A stretch of 18,550 bases of DNA from Ruminococcaceae bacterium UBA3903 (GCA_002391625.1 DGFJ01000003.1:1-18550), one strand, 5' to 3'; counted from the first letter of the stretch, positions 7,412-14,770 are shown. Numbers and translations: made by a program. The notes: generated by a model not told the origin, from the sequence alone.

Positions 7412-8455
7412 CTACCAAATTTGTAATAGGTGCTGCATAATTAAGCTGACAGCAGTTATACCTATCCAACAACAAAATCCCATAAATATCGGCTTTCCAC
7501 CAGATTTTATCAATTTGACAATATTAGTATTCAGTCCTATAGCAGCCATAGCTAGAATTATAAAGAATTTGCTAAGTTCCTTTATTGGTGCAAAAAATGA
7601 AGCTGGTACGCTAAATACGTTAGTAGCTACTGTTGTAATGACCGATGCTAAAATAAAAAAGATAATAAAAAATGGAAAAATCTTTTTAAAGTTAACTTTA
7701 TTAGTGTTGCCCTGACTTTCCTTTTTTTCCTTGCGTGTACGAACAAAAGCTAAAATTAACGTAATAGGTATAATGGCAAGGGTTCTGGTTAATTTTACAG
7801 TTACCGCCTTATCAAGCGTAGCTGAGCCTAAACTATACATACTGTCCCACGTAGAGGCACAAGCAGTTACAGATGAGGTGTCGTTTACAGCAGTTCCCGC
7901 AAATATGCCAAACGCCTCACCACTTGTTTGAGAAAAACCAATCAATGCTCCTAATGTTGGGAAAATAAGTGCCGCCAAAATATTAAACAAAAATATAACA
8001 GATATAGATTGTGCTACCTCTTCATCATCCGCATCAATAACAGGTGCAGTTGCCGCAATGGCTGAGCCACCACAAATAGATGAACCAACGCCAACTAGGG
8101 TTGAAATTTTTGATGGTATATTCATCACCCTGTGCAGTACAAAGGCAATGACCAATGATGTTGTTATAGTAGCAATTATTATGGGTAAAGATTGCTTTCC
8201 CGTTTCTAAAACCACCGACAGGTTAAGTCCAAATCCTAATAATATTACGGCGTATTGCAATATTTTTTTAGATGTAAATGAAATACCATATTGAAATTTT
8301 GTTCTATCCTTAATAAATAACGTAATAATCATACCTAGCAGTATAGCAAATACTGGTCCCCCTATTATTGGAACATAACTACCTGCTATCCATGCTGGCA
8401 CTGCAATTAATAAACATAATAAAAATCCCTTCCAGCTGTTTTTTACAAAAGTCAT
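7412..8455 (-). CDS. YeiH-family putative sulfate/anion exporter
   Basis: This integral membrane protein of 347 residues has about ten hydrophobic segments and a short positively charged N-terminus. It carries the family hallmarks GVGSSICGGSAIAATAPVI and FAGTAVNDTSSVTAC, in which two half-helix-like Gly/Ser-rich stretches probably line the transport path. The family (UPF0324, Pfam Cons_hypoth698) is usually labelled putative sulfate exporter, but transport is unproven for most members. GAGGGGG precedes the ATG at 8455. A LysR-type regulator is encoded divergently 116 bp away, the same arrangement as yeiH with yeiE in enteric bacteria, which suggests regulation by that protein. Confidence 0.9.
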   Translation of the reverse strand: MTFVKNSWKGFLLCLLIAVPAWIAGSYVPIIGGPVFAILLGMIITLFIKDRTKFQYGISFTSKKILQYAVILLGFGLNLSVVLETGKQSLPIIIATITTSLVIAFVLHRVMNIPSKISTLVGVGSSICGGSAIAATAPVIDADDEEVAQSISVIFLFNILAALIFPTLGALIGFSQTSGEAFGIFAGTAVNDTSSVTACASTWDSMYSLGSATLDKAVTVKLTRTLAIIPITLILAFVRTRKEKKESQGNTNKVNFKKIFPFFIIFFILASVITTVATNVFSVPASFFAPIKELSKFFIILAMAAIGLNTNIVKLIKSGGKPIFMGFCCWIGITAVSLIMQHLLQIW

Positions 8456-8571
8456 TTTGCTATCCCCCTCATGTTTCTGTATATATGGTAACAGATATGT
8501 CTTATAAAGTAAAATTATAAATATTTATATAATCATAAAATTATGTTATAATAACGTAAAGGAGTGTTAAT
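8456..8571. promoter_or_regulatory. Divergent control region between yeiH-like and lysR-like genes
   Basis: The 116-bp gap is very AT-rich. TATAAT hexamers on the plus strand lie at 8528-8533 and 8547-8552, and one on the minus strand at 8519-8514, none with a good -35. CATAAAATTATG (8534-8545) is an inverted repeat with a 2-nt centre, a possible LysR-type binding site. AAAGGAG at 8558-8564 serves the regulator's ATG. Promoter choice is unclear. Confidence 0.4.
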
Positions 8572-8847
8572 ATGCTGGATTTTAGAATATATACGTTTAT
8601 AGAGGTTTGTAAATATATGAATTTTACAAAAGCCGCAGAAAGCCTAAACATTACTCAGCCAGCGGTATCTCAGCACATAAAATATTTAGAACAATTATAT
8701 AGTGTTAAGCTGTTTACTTTTACTGGCAAAAAAATGTCATTAACCCAATATGGAAGGTTAATTCTAAATACTGCGACCACGATGAAGCACGATGAAATAT
8801 TTATGCGGGAAAAAATTGACGAAAAGAAAAATAAAAAAAGAAAGTAA
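8572..8847 (+). pseudogene. LysR-family regulator, N-terminal part (frameshifted)
   Basis: This open frame of 91 codons carries the LysR helix-turn-helix at residues 19-48, including AAESLNITQPAVSQHIKYLE, and part of the linker helix. It then ends at TAA (8845-8847) inside a lysine-rich stretch. The rest of the protein continues in the -1 frame from an A7 run at 8833-8839: codons AAA AAG AAA GTA AAA TTA GGT encode K-K-K-V-K-L-G, leading straight into the effector domain. Restoring one A to the run would give an ordinary LysR protein of about 294 residues. The break may be a true mutation, a sequencing error in a homopolymer, or slippage. It faces the YeiH-like transporter, its likely target. 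Confidence 0.85.
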
Positions 8848-8861
8848 AATTAGGTGTTACA

Positions 8862-9452
8862 ATGACCGTGGGAGAATGTGTAGTGCCAAATATTATTGCC
8901 AAATATACAAAGGAATATCCAAACTCTGAAATATCTGTAACTGTACAAAATACAGATTATCTATTAAAAATGCTTGATAGTGGTGAGATAGACTTTGCTA
9001 TTGTAGAAGGTTATTTTGAAAAGAGTAAATATGATTATTTAACCTATTCAACTGAAAAATATGTCTGCGTGTCAGCACCCAGTAATAGTTTAGCAGATAA
9101 AAAAAATATAGGCATAGAAAATCTATTTACACACACCCTGATTGCCAGAGAAATTGGTTCTGGCACAAGAGAAATTTTATGGAAAAATCTGCGGGAACAA
9201 AATTATTCGGTGATGGAATTTAATAATATTATTGAAATCAGTAATATTAATGCAATTAAAAAAATGGTAGAGTCTGACTTAGGAATAACATTTTTATATA
9301 AAATTGCTGTTGAAGAGGAATTAAAACACGGTACTTTACAGGAAATCCCCATTAAAAACTTTGATATATATCACGACTTTACTTTCATTTGGAGAAAGAA
9401 TAGTATTTTTATGGATAGCTATATGGAGTTTTTTTATATTTGTAATAAGTAA
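8862..9452 (+). pseudogene. LysR-family regulator, C-terminal effector domain (frameshifted)
   Basis: This 196-codon frame holds the periplasmic-binding-like effector domain of a LysR regulator. It has the opening VKLGVTMTVGECVVPNIIAKY pattern just before and at the first ATG, DSGEIDFAIVEG in the first subdomain, REIGSGTREILW in the hinge region, and MVESDLGITFLYK near the end. No proper ribosome binding site precedes the ATG at 8862, so it is not expected to be a separate gene. It is the continuation of the preceding frame after a one-base shift. The domain as seen is complete, so the loss is recent or only apparent. Confidence 0.85.
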
Positions 9453-9486
9453 TTATCACTGTTACAGGCATAATTATCAGAAATTT

Positions 9487-9815
9487 TTATAATAATCTAT
9501 AAAAGTATTGTATATTAATGGTTACATCCCTAGGTTGTACTGTATTTTTGTTTATCAAATCATCCATTAGTGTACTGGCGTATTCTTCAATTTTAACAAA
9601 TGGAAAAACTATTAATAAATTTATGAGAAAAATAAGGCTGCATAAAATAAACGTATAAAGGATGAAAAGCTTGAAGAAAACACTAACCAAATTACGGTAA
9701 ATATCAACATTAGTGCTGTATAAATCCAATGAATAATAAAAATCTTTCCTGATAATCTTAAAGTTTTCCCACGGTTAGGACAAGTTGATTCTGTAAGGAA
9801 CGCACCTAAATACAT
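9487..9815 (-). pseudogene. Broken small membrane-protein gene
   Basis: Two overlapping minus-strand frames, 9815-9621 and 9729-9487, look like parts of one gene. The first starts MYLGAFLTESTCPNRGKTLRLSG and then has a transmembrane segment (FIIHWIYTALMLIFTVIWLVF). The second has a second hydrophobic segment (LYTFILCSLIFLINLLIVF) and a charged end (KIEEYASTLMDDL). A frameshift somewhere between 9621 and 9729 would join them into a protein of about 105-110 residues with two membrane spans. The CPNRGK stretch could be a decayed CPNCGK zinc knuckle, as in small clostridial CxxC membrane proteins, but that is a guess. It lies next to IS debris. The function is not recognised. Confidence 0.4.
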
Positions 9816-9844
9816 TTTTTACAAAGCCAATACAATATTATACC

Positions 9845-10062
9845 GACCCCCAAAAGTTAGACCTAAAAATCTAACTTAAGGAGGAAAGATTGGTTCAAAA
9901 GCTTGCTCTGCAAGTAAAATCTTACACTCGAAAGAGCAGAAAATATTCATCATATAAAGGCGTTGTTGGTAGAACTGCAAAAAAACAGAATAAATAGACG
10001 ATTTAACACCAGCATGGTACATCAAAAAATAACAACAGATACAACAGAGTTTAAATATTATG
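9845..10062 (+). mobile_element. Internally deleted IS3-family (IS150-like) remnant
   Basis: The left end GACCCCCAAAAGTTAGAC, with hairpin arms AGTTAGA (9855-9861) and TCTAACT (9870-9876), resembles IS150-group ends. AAGGAGG and a TTG start at 9890 follow, as for orfA. The 35-codon frame 9890-9997 then jumps to an OrfB-like stretch (SYTRKSRKYSSYKGVVGRTA). The next part, NRINRRFNTSMVHQK and ITTDTTEFKYY with the first catalytic Asp, continues from about 9984 in another frame. The shift is at an A7 run. orfA, most of orfB and the right end are missing. The junction with the following ISL3 debris lies near 10060. The element is inactive. Confidence 0.7.
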
Positions 10063-10289
10063 CTGTATGCGTCTCCAACGCTTTCTACTGCTCATTATTA
10101 CAAAGAAAGTTTTCTTAAAATATTGCACTGCAAGGATCGTTTATCTGCCTCTAAACAAATGAATAAATGGATTTCTTCTGCTCTTGACTGTGGCATTCCT
10201 CACTTTGTTAAGTGTGCAAAAACCATTTAACGCCATCGCTTGCTTCACTTCTGTTTTATTTGGGTTACCCCAACTATTGACAGAGAGCC
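10060..10289 (+). mobile_element. Internally deleted ISL3-family transposase remnant with its right end
   Basis: The frame 10060-10230 (56 residues, then TAA) contains YYKESFLKILHCKDRLSASK and WISSALDCGIPHFVKCAKT, which I recognise as a segment of ISL3-type DDE transposases. The part that normally follows (NW..., the YSNGxxEGxNNxIKxLKR region) is absent. Instead the sequence jumps to GGGTTACCCC and the terminal repeat ending AACTATTGACAGAGAGCC at 10272-10289. The transposase start and left end are missing too. The same terminal sequence occurs at 1-21 and, diverged, at 31-59, so related elements have been active in this genome. Confidence 0.65.
10269..10289 (+). repeat. Right terminal repeat of the ISL3-like remnant
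   Basis: CCC plus AACTATTGACAGAGAGCC differs by one base (G for T) from the copy at 1-21. Its position directly after the transposase debris is the basis for calling the copies at the left window edge ISL3-like ends. Confidence 0.6.
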
Positions 10290-10331
10290 TTATTCATAGC
10301 GGCAAGACGCTCTGAAAAAGTCGCTAAAGCG
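10290..10331. other. Short unassigned stretch between IS relic and upp terminator
   Basis: I see no gene here. Together with 10364-10481, which is AT-rich and also empty apart from the untranslated 3' tail of upp, it makes up the remaining space between the ISL3 remnant and upp. Confidence 0.4.
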
Positions 10332-10363
10332 TAAAAAGAGGTGGCAGCCCAAAAGCTACCACC
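10332..10363 (-). terminator. Rho-independent terminator downstream of upp
   Basis: On the minus strand GGTGGTAGC (10363-10355) pairs with GCTGCCACC (10348-10340), with one G-U wobble and a 6-nt loop, and is followed by TCTTTTTAC. The wobble is allowed only in the minus-strand RNA, and the T-run is on that side, so it belongs to the upp operon. It lies about 120 nt after the upp stop. Confidence 0.75.
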
Positions 10364-10481
10364 CAATAAAAATATTTTTGTTATTCTAATCTCTAATAAA
10401 ACAGTAAATAAAATCCACATATAGCTAATACGTCATTTTATCAGAGCTTAGTATTAATTCACCTGACAATAAAGCTGTGTC

Positions 10482-11114
10482 TTATTTTGTTCCAAAAATT
10501 CTATCACCTGCGTCCCCTAAACCAGGAACAATATAGCAATCATTATTTAAGGCTTCGTCCTTAGCTGCACAGAAAACCTGTACATCAGGATGTGCTTCAG
10601 TCAGTGCCTTAATACCCTGTGGGGCTGCAACAATACACATAAATTTTATGCTTTTTGGGTTGCTTTTTTTAATGATAGAAATAGCATCTACCGCAGAGCC
10701 ACCTGTTGCCAGCATAGGGTCTAGCACAAAAACATCACGTTTATCTATATCAGCAGGTAATTTGTTATAATACTCAACAGGCTCATGGGTGGCTTCATCA
10801 CGATACAAGCCTATGTGACCAACCTTAGCAGCTGGAACCATTTCTAACACAGCATCTAGCATTCCACACCCTGCACGTAAAATAGGCACAAATGCCAGCT
10901 TTCTGCCAGCTAACACCTTACCCTTTGTAGTGCCAATAGGTGTTTCTATATCTATTTCTTTCAAAGGTAAATCTCGCATAGCTTCAAAACACATAAGCAT
11001 TGCTATCTCGCCTGTTAGCTCACGAAACAGCTTGCTGCCTGTGGCTTTGTCACGCATATGAGTAAGCTTATGCTGTATTAATGGATGATCAAAAACTGTA
11101 ACCTGATTTTCCAT
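10482..11114 (-). CDS. upp: Uracil phosphoribosyltransferase
   Basis: This enzyme converts uracil and PRPP to UMP in pyrimidine salvage. The PRPP-binding loop is LDPMLATGGSAVD at 131-143. The conserved PILRAGCGMLD lies at 77-87, and the uracil-binding C-terminus VPGLGDAGDRIFGT at 196-209. The length of 210 residues is full. GGGGG precedes the ATG at 11114, and rpiB ends 14 nt upstream, so the two are co-transcribed. The rpiB-upp pair is common in Clostridia. Confidence 0.98.
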   Translation of the reverse strand: MENQVTVFDHPLIQHKLTHMRDKATGSKLFRELTGEIAMLMCFEAMRDLPLKEIDIETPIGTTKGKVLAGRKLAFVPILRAGCGMLDAVLEMVPAAKVGHIGLYRDEATHEPVEYYNKLPADIDKRDVFVLDPMLATGGSAVDAISIIKKSNPKSIKFMCIVAAPQGIKALTEAHPDVQVFCAAKDEALNNDCYIVPGLGDAGDRIFGTK

Positions 11115-11128
11115 ATGAAAGCCCCCTA

Positions 11129-11581
11129 TTATTTCTTGTTTTTTTGTTTTTCTTCAATATCGTTCATCATAAAAACTCTGTTCATATGACGACCACCATC
11201 AAAAGGAGTGTTTAAAAAAATGTCAGCTAAATGAACAGCTGTGTCAGCATCTACGACCCTGCCACCCATGCATAACACATTGGCATCGTTGTGACGACGT
11301 GTCATCTCAGCACAGAAGTCATTAGTTACAACTGCGGCACGAATACCATTAACCTTATTAGCAACCATAGAAACACCAATACCAGTACCACAGCATATTA
11401 TTCCTGTACTACATTCCTTGTTGGCTACCGACTCAGCTACTTTTTCGGCATATATTGGATAATCTACTGATTCAGAGCTGTCAGTACCAAAATCCTTAAC
11501 CTCAAAGCCCGCCTTAATTAAATGTCCTTTAATTGCCTCTTTAATTTCATATCCACCGTGATCTGCACCTAAAGCTATCAT
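11129..11581 (-). CDS. rpiB: Ribose-5-phosphate isomerase B (RpiB/LacAB family)
   Basis: RpiB interconverts ribose 5-phosphate and ribulose 5-phosphate. Active-site residues match RpiB: Asp7-His8 in GADHGG, the base Cys64 in IICCGTGIG, and His97 in RRHNDAN. RpiB rather than LacA/LacB is favoured by the ICCGTGIG pattern and the upp neighbour. The length is 150 residues, with a Lys-rich tail. GGGAG lies 8 nt before the ATG, and this ribosome binding site is complementary to a segment about 30 nt upstream in the leader (see the leader entry), so initiation may be controlled. RpiB makes the precursor of the PRPP that Upp consumes. Confidence 0.95.
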   Translation of the reverse strand: MIALGADHGGYEIKEAIKGHLIKAGFEVKDFGTDSSESVDYPIYAEKVAESVANKECSTGIICCGTGIGVSMVANKVNGIRAAVVTNDFCAEMTRRHNDANVLCMGGRVVDADTAVHLADIFLNTPFDGGRHMNRVFMMNDIEEKQKNKK

Positions 11582-11587
11582 TGAAAA

Positions 11588-11640
11588 CGCTCCCTTATGT
11601 AATTTTTTGTGTTTTTAGGAGCGTTGTAAGAGATCGCTCC
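11588..11640 (-). promoter_or_regulatory. rpiB leader with three mutually pairing segments over the ribosome binding site
   Basis: On the minus strand the order is GGAGCG (11640-11635), AACGCTCC (11625-11618) and GGAGCGTT (11593-11586), the last being the ribosome binding site of rpiB. The middle segment can pair with the first (6 bp, about 9-11 nt loop), leaving the site free, or with the last (8 bp, 24-nt loop), hiding it. No U-run follows either stem, so it is not a terminator. The pairing is seen in sequence; the switching role is inferred. Confidence 0.45.
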
Positions 11641-11653
11641 GATATATAAAAAA

Positions 11654-12370
11654 TCATTTAGATTTTTCGGCTAATTTTTTCTTTAATTCACGTTCTGCTT
11701 GTGGCAAACGCAAATATGATGGTATAAGTGTTGCTGGCGTTACTGTTTTGTTATGGGCAATAAGTTTACTAGCCACAGCTGCCACACCGCTTGCTTTTTG
11801 AAACAGTAAGTGACTAGGTGCTACGGTAATATTACGCACATTAGGTGACAACAGCTTGTATGCAAGGCTTCCACCATCACCAACTAAGACAATATTAGTA
11901 TCTCTATAATTATTTAACAAATCCTCTGCTAAATCGTTGTAGGATAACGCTCTGTCCTCACACAGGCGTGTAACCTGTGTACCAGAGGTTTTAAAAATAG
12001 CATTATAAAACTGATTACATCTGGCATCCATTACAGCACAGACAACAGCATCTGTACCCAAGTAATTGTAAGCAATAGCTTCTAAGGTTGACACTGGCAC
12101 ACATTGTTTGTTATCTGCCATAGCCATACCCTTAACCGTAGCAACACCTATTCTAAGCCCTGTAAAAGAACCAGGTCCAACAGAAACAGCATAATAATCA
12201 ATGTCAGATATGCTTTCTTCTGTACATTTCATCATAGAAACAATCATAGGCATTAAAGTACTGCTATGTGTAAGCCTTGTATTAATATAGCTTTCACCTA
12301 TTATCTTTTCATCCTGTACTAATGCCACACCAGCACTGGTGGCAGAAGAATCTATAGCCAGTATTTTCAT
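11654..12370 (-). CDS. tsaB: tRNA t6A synthesis protein TsaB
   Basis: TsaB is the ASKHA-fold partner that scaffolds TsaD in adding threonylcarbamoyl to A37 of ANN-decoding tRNAs. The N-terminus MKILAIDSSATSAGVALV and the signature VGPGSFTGLRIGVATVKGMA are typical. The length of 238 residues is normal. The ATG overlaps the tsaE stop (ATGA), so the two are coupled. The tail is rich in Lys and Glu. The usual downstream partners rimI and tsaD are absent; rpiB and upp follow instead, so TsaD and TsaC must be encoded elsewhere. Confidence 0.95.
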   Translation of the reverse strand: MKILAIDSSATSAGVALVQDEKIIGESYINTRLTHSSTLMPMIVSMMKCTEESISDIDYYAVSVGPGSFTGLRIGVATVKGMAMADNKQCVPVSTLEAIAYNYLGTDAVVCAVMDARCNQFYNAIFKTSGTQVTRLCEDRALSYNDLAEDLLNNYRDTNIVLVGDGGSLAYKLLSPNVRNITVAPSHLLFQKASGVAAVASKLIAHNKTVTPATLIPSYLRLPQAERELKKKLAEKSK

Positions 12371-12795
12371 AATTCATCTGCTCCCTCTATTTTTATCTCT
12401 CTGTTATTCTCAAGCTCGCCCTTTGACAGCTCCACACGGATGTATCCGTCAGGCAGAGCATTTTCTATATTTTCGCTCCACTCTATTACTAATACACCTG
12501 TGTCCAAATAATCAAAAAAGCCTGTAGAATATAAATCCTCCCAGCTGTCAATGCGGTACATGTCAAAGTGATAAATATTAAATTTACCACTATACTCGTT
12601 AACAATGGCAAAGGTTGGACTGGAAACTTCATTATCAACCCCTAAGCCTTTGGATAAGCCACGAGTAAAGGCTGTTTTGCCCATACCTAAGCCGCCAAAC
12701 AAAGCAATAATCTCTGTGCCGCTTAGAGTGCTAGCTAAAGCTTCACCAATATTTTCAGTATCCTCAGTGCTGTTACTGTAATAAGTTTTTATCAA
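12367..12795 (-). CDS. tsaE: tRNA t6A synthesis ATPase TsaE
   Basis: TsaE is a small P-loop ATPase that supports the TsaBD complex. Walker A is GGLGMGKT at 34-41. The family motifs SSPTFAIVNEY and HFDMYRID follow, then the hydrophobic VLVIEWSENI. The length of 142 residues is full. The start is TTG at 12795: the frame is closed just upstream by TGA, and the next ATG lies inside Walker A. The ribosome binding site is weak (AGGA about 10 nt before), and the gene begins only 18 nt after the fhs stop, so it probably relies on fhs transcription and perhaps on ribosome re-initiation. Confidence 0.95.
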   Translation of the reverse strand: MIKTYYSNSTEDTENIGEALASTLSGTEIIALFGGLGMGKTAFTRGLSKGLGVDNEVSSPTFAIVNEYSGKFNIYHFDMYRIDSWEDLYSTGFFDYLDTGVLVIEWSENIENALPDGYIRVELSKGELENNREIKIEGADEL

Positions 12796-12813
12796 GGCTT
12801 CTCAATCCTGTTC

Positions 12814-14481
12814 CTAGAATAGTCCGGAAATTTTTCCGGTATCATCAACGTCAATTTTTTCAGCTGCTGGCACTTTTGGCAAGCCGGGCATAGTCATAAT
12901 GTCACCAGTATAAACAACAACGAATCCCGCACCGTTAGATAGACTAGCGTCTCGAACTGTTATTGTAAAGTCCTTTGGAGCACCTAACAGCAATGGATTA
13001 TCTGATAATGAATACTGTGTTTTTGCTATACAAACAGGTAGCTTGTCGCCACCTAGCTCAACTATTTTTTTAATTGCTTTTTCAGCCTGTGCTGTATATG
13101 CTATATTCTTTGCACCGTATATTTTAGTAGCAATAGCATTTACTTTTTCTTTTATAGTCATATCTAAAGGATAAATTGGAGCAAAGCTTGATGGCTTTTC
13201 CACTGCGTCTACAATTTTGTTGGCTAGGTCTACACCCCCAGCTCCACCTTTGCCAAACACCTCTGATAACGCAAAATCTGCACCCTTTGAAATGCAATAT
13301 TCCTCAATAAATTTAAGCTCTGCATTTGAATCAGTGTGAAAACGGTTAATGGCTACTACCACTGGAACACCGTATTTTCTCATATTGTCAATATGAACAC
13401 CAAGATTTTCTATACCGTCTTTTAATGCAGACAGATTCTCCTTAGATACATCACCTTTTGCTACACCGCCATTATATTTCAATGCACGGCAGGTAGCAAC
13501 AATAACAATAGCGTCTGGCTTTAGTCCTGCATATCGGCATTTAATGTCTAAGAATTTTTCTGCACCTAAGTCTGAACCAAAACCAGCCTCCGTGATACAG
13601 TAATCACCAAGCTTTAGCGCTAACTTAGTAGCACGTATAGAATTACAGCCGTGTGCAATATTTGCGAAAGGCCCACCATGCATAACCGCTGGTGTACCCT
13701 CCAGTGTTTGTACCAGATTAGGCAAAATAGCGTCCTTTAGCAGAGCTACCATAGCACCCTGTGCATTAATATCCCTAGCATATACGGGAGAACCGTCATA
13801 CTTATACGCTATTAAAATTCTGCCTAGCCGCTCCTTTAAATCCTTTATACTGTCAGACAAGCACAAAATTGCCATAACCTCGCTGGCAACGGTTATGTTA
13901 AAACCATCCTCACGTGGAACACCGTTAACCTTGCCCCCCAAACCAACAATAACGTTTCTAAGGGCTCTGTCATTCATATCCAAACAACGTTTTATAAGTA
14001 TAGAGCGTTGATCTATACCAAGTAGATTTCCCTGCTGCATATGGTTATCCAGCATAGCACACATCAAATTGTTGGCAGAGGTAATTGCGTGCATATCACC
14101 AGTAAAATGAAGATTAATATCCTCCATAGGCAGTACCTGTGCATATCCACCACCCGCAGCTCCACCTTTTATACCAAAAACAGGTCCTAAAGATGGTTCT
14201 CTAAGAGCTATAATTGCTTTTTTGCCTATCTTTGCCATGGCTTGTCCTAGGCCAGCTGTAGTGGTAGTTTTACCTTCACCTGCCGGAGTTGGATTTATGG
14301 CTGTAACTAGAACTAGCTTACCATCCTTTTGGTGTTCTAATCTTTTAAACAAATTTTCATTTAATTTAGCTTTATATCTTCCATATGGCTCTGTTTCTTC
14401 TTCCTTAATACCTAATTCCTTTGCTATTTCGGCAATGGGTTTAAGCTTAGCTTGTTGAGCTATTTCTATATCAGATAACAA
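12814..14481 (-). CDS. fhs: Formate-tetrahydrofolate ligase
   Basis: This enzyme makes 10-formyl-THF from formate, THF and ATP, feeding purine synthesis and, in acetogens, the Wood-Ljungdahl pathway. The nucleotide-binding segment TPAGEGKTT lies at 65-73, followed by LREPSLGPVFGIKGGAAGGGYAQV-type sequence and MHGGPFANIAHGCNS. I place the start at TTG 14481, giving 555 residues, the usual length. GGAGG lies 8 nt before it, and the family N-terminus SDIEIAQxAKxKPI follows at once. An ATG 35 codons upstream (14586) would lie beyond the promoter and adds unrelated sequence. tsaE follows after 18 nt with no terminator between. Confidence 0.96.
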   Translation of the reverse strand: MLSDIEIAQQAKLKPIAEIAKELGIKEEETEPYGRYKAKLNENLFKRLEHQKDGKLVLVTAINPTPAGEGKTTTTAGLGQAMAKIGKKAIIALREPSLGPVFGIKGGAAGGGYAQVLPMEDINLHFTGDMHAITSANNLMCAMLDNHMQQGNLLGIDQRSILIKRCLDMNDRALRNVIVGLGGKVNGVPREDGFNITVASEVMAILCLSDSIKDLKERLGRILIAYKYDGSPVYARDINAQGAMVALLKDAILPNLVQTLEGTPAVMHGGPFANIAHGCNSIRATKLALKLGDYCITEAGFGSDLGAEKFLDIKCRYAGLKPDAIVIVATCRALKYNGGVAKGDVSKENLSALKDGIENLGVHIDNMRKYGVPVVVAINRFHTDSNAELKFIEEYCISKGADFALSEVFGKGGAGGVDLANKIVDAVEKPSSFAPIYPLDMTIKEKVNAIATKIYGAKNIAYTAQAEKAIKKIVELGGDKLPVCIAKTQYSLSDNPLLLGAPKDFTITVRDASLSNGAGFVVVYTGDIMTMPGLPKVPAAEKIDVDDTGKISGLF

Positions 14482-14512
14482 AGAAAACACCTCCAATTTA
14501 TTACTAATATTG

Positions 14513-14541
14513 AGTATATCACAAAACGAAAATGTAGACAA
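14513..14541 (-). promoter_or_regulatory. Sigma-A-type promoter of fhs
   Basis: On the minus strand TTGTCT (14541-14536) and TATACT (14518-14513) are separated by 17 bp. Transcription would begin near 14506, a leader of about 25 nt, which excludes an upstream riboswitch. A TTGACA lies 11 bp further upstream but is too far (28 bp) from the -10. Confidence 0.65.
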
Positions 14542-14743
14542 CCCTTTGTCAAATGAAGTCAAAAAAAATAGAATTATTGCAAACATTTGGATTATCTATA
14601 TTAATCTATAATTAGTCAAAAGCATTACCTTTTCCATCATACATAGCTATATTTAGGCTATATGCTAAATTTTATTTAAAAATAAATACTATAAAAATAG
14701 TTTTAATATTATAATAACTATTGACAAATATCCACAACAAAAC
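14542..14743. other. AT-rich gap between fhs promoter and groEL terminator
   Basis: I see no gene here. AACTATTGACAAATATCC at 14716-14733 matches the ISL3-like end at 10272-10289 at 15 of 18 bases, including the first 11, and may be a decayed IS end. The rest is A/T runs without a convincing hairpin. Confidence 0.35.
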
Positions 14744-14770
14744 GAGGTATTGGAAAAATTCCAATACCTC
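14744..14770 (-). terminator. groESL terminator
   Basis: A perfect 12-bp stem, GAGGTATTGGAA at 14744-14755 with its complement at 14759-14770, has a 3-nt loop. On the minus strand GTTTTGTTG follows, and on the plus strand ATTTATTTTT. It ends the groEL transcript 61 nt after its stop and could work in both directions. Confidence 0.8.

Noticed and set aside
8833..8839. Programmed -1 ribosomal frameshift in the LysR gene
   Set aside because: The in-frame heptamer at the A7 run is T AAA AAA (then AGA), not the classical A AAA AAG in the zero frame, and I see no clear stimulatory hairpin or upstream Shine-Dalgarno-like booster. A simple indel or homopolymer error is more economical.
9890..9997. 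A 35-codon gene with a good AAGGAGG and TTG start
   Set aside because: The start is the IS3-type orfA start joined by deletion to orfB sequence; it is a scar of the element, not a small protein gene.
14482..14540. Riboswitch upstream of fhs
   Set aside because: The predicted leader is about 25 nt, too short for a folate or ZTP aptamer, and no matching conserved elements are seen.
14482..14586. N-terminal extension of formate-THF ligase from an ATG at 14586
   Set aside because: The extension would begin upstream of the predicted promoter, is unlike the family, and a TTG with a near-ideal ribosome binding site gives the normal N-terminus.
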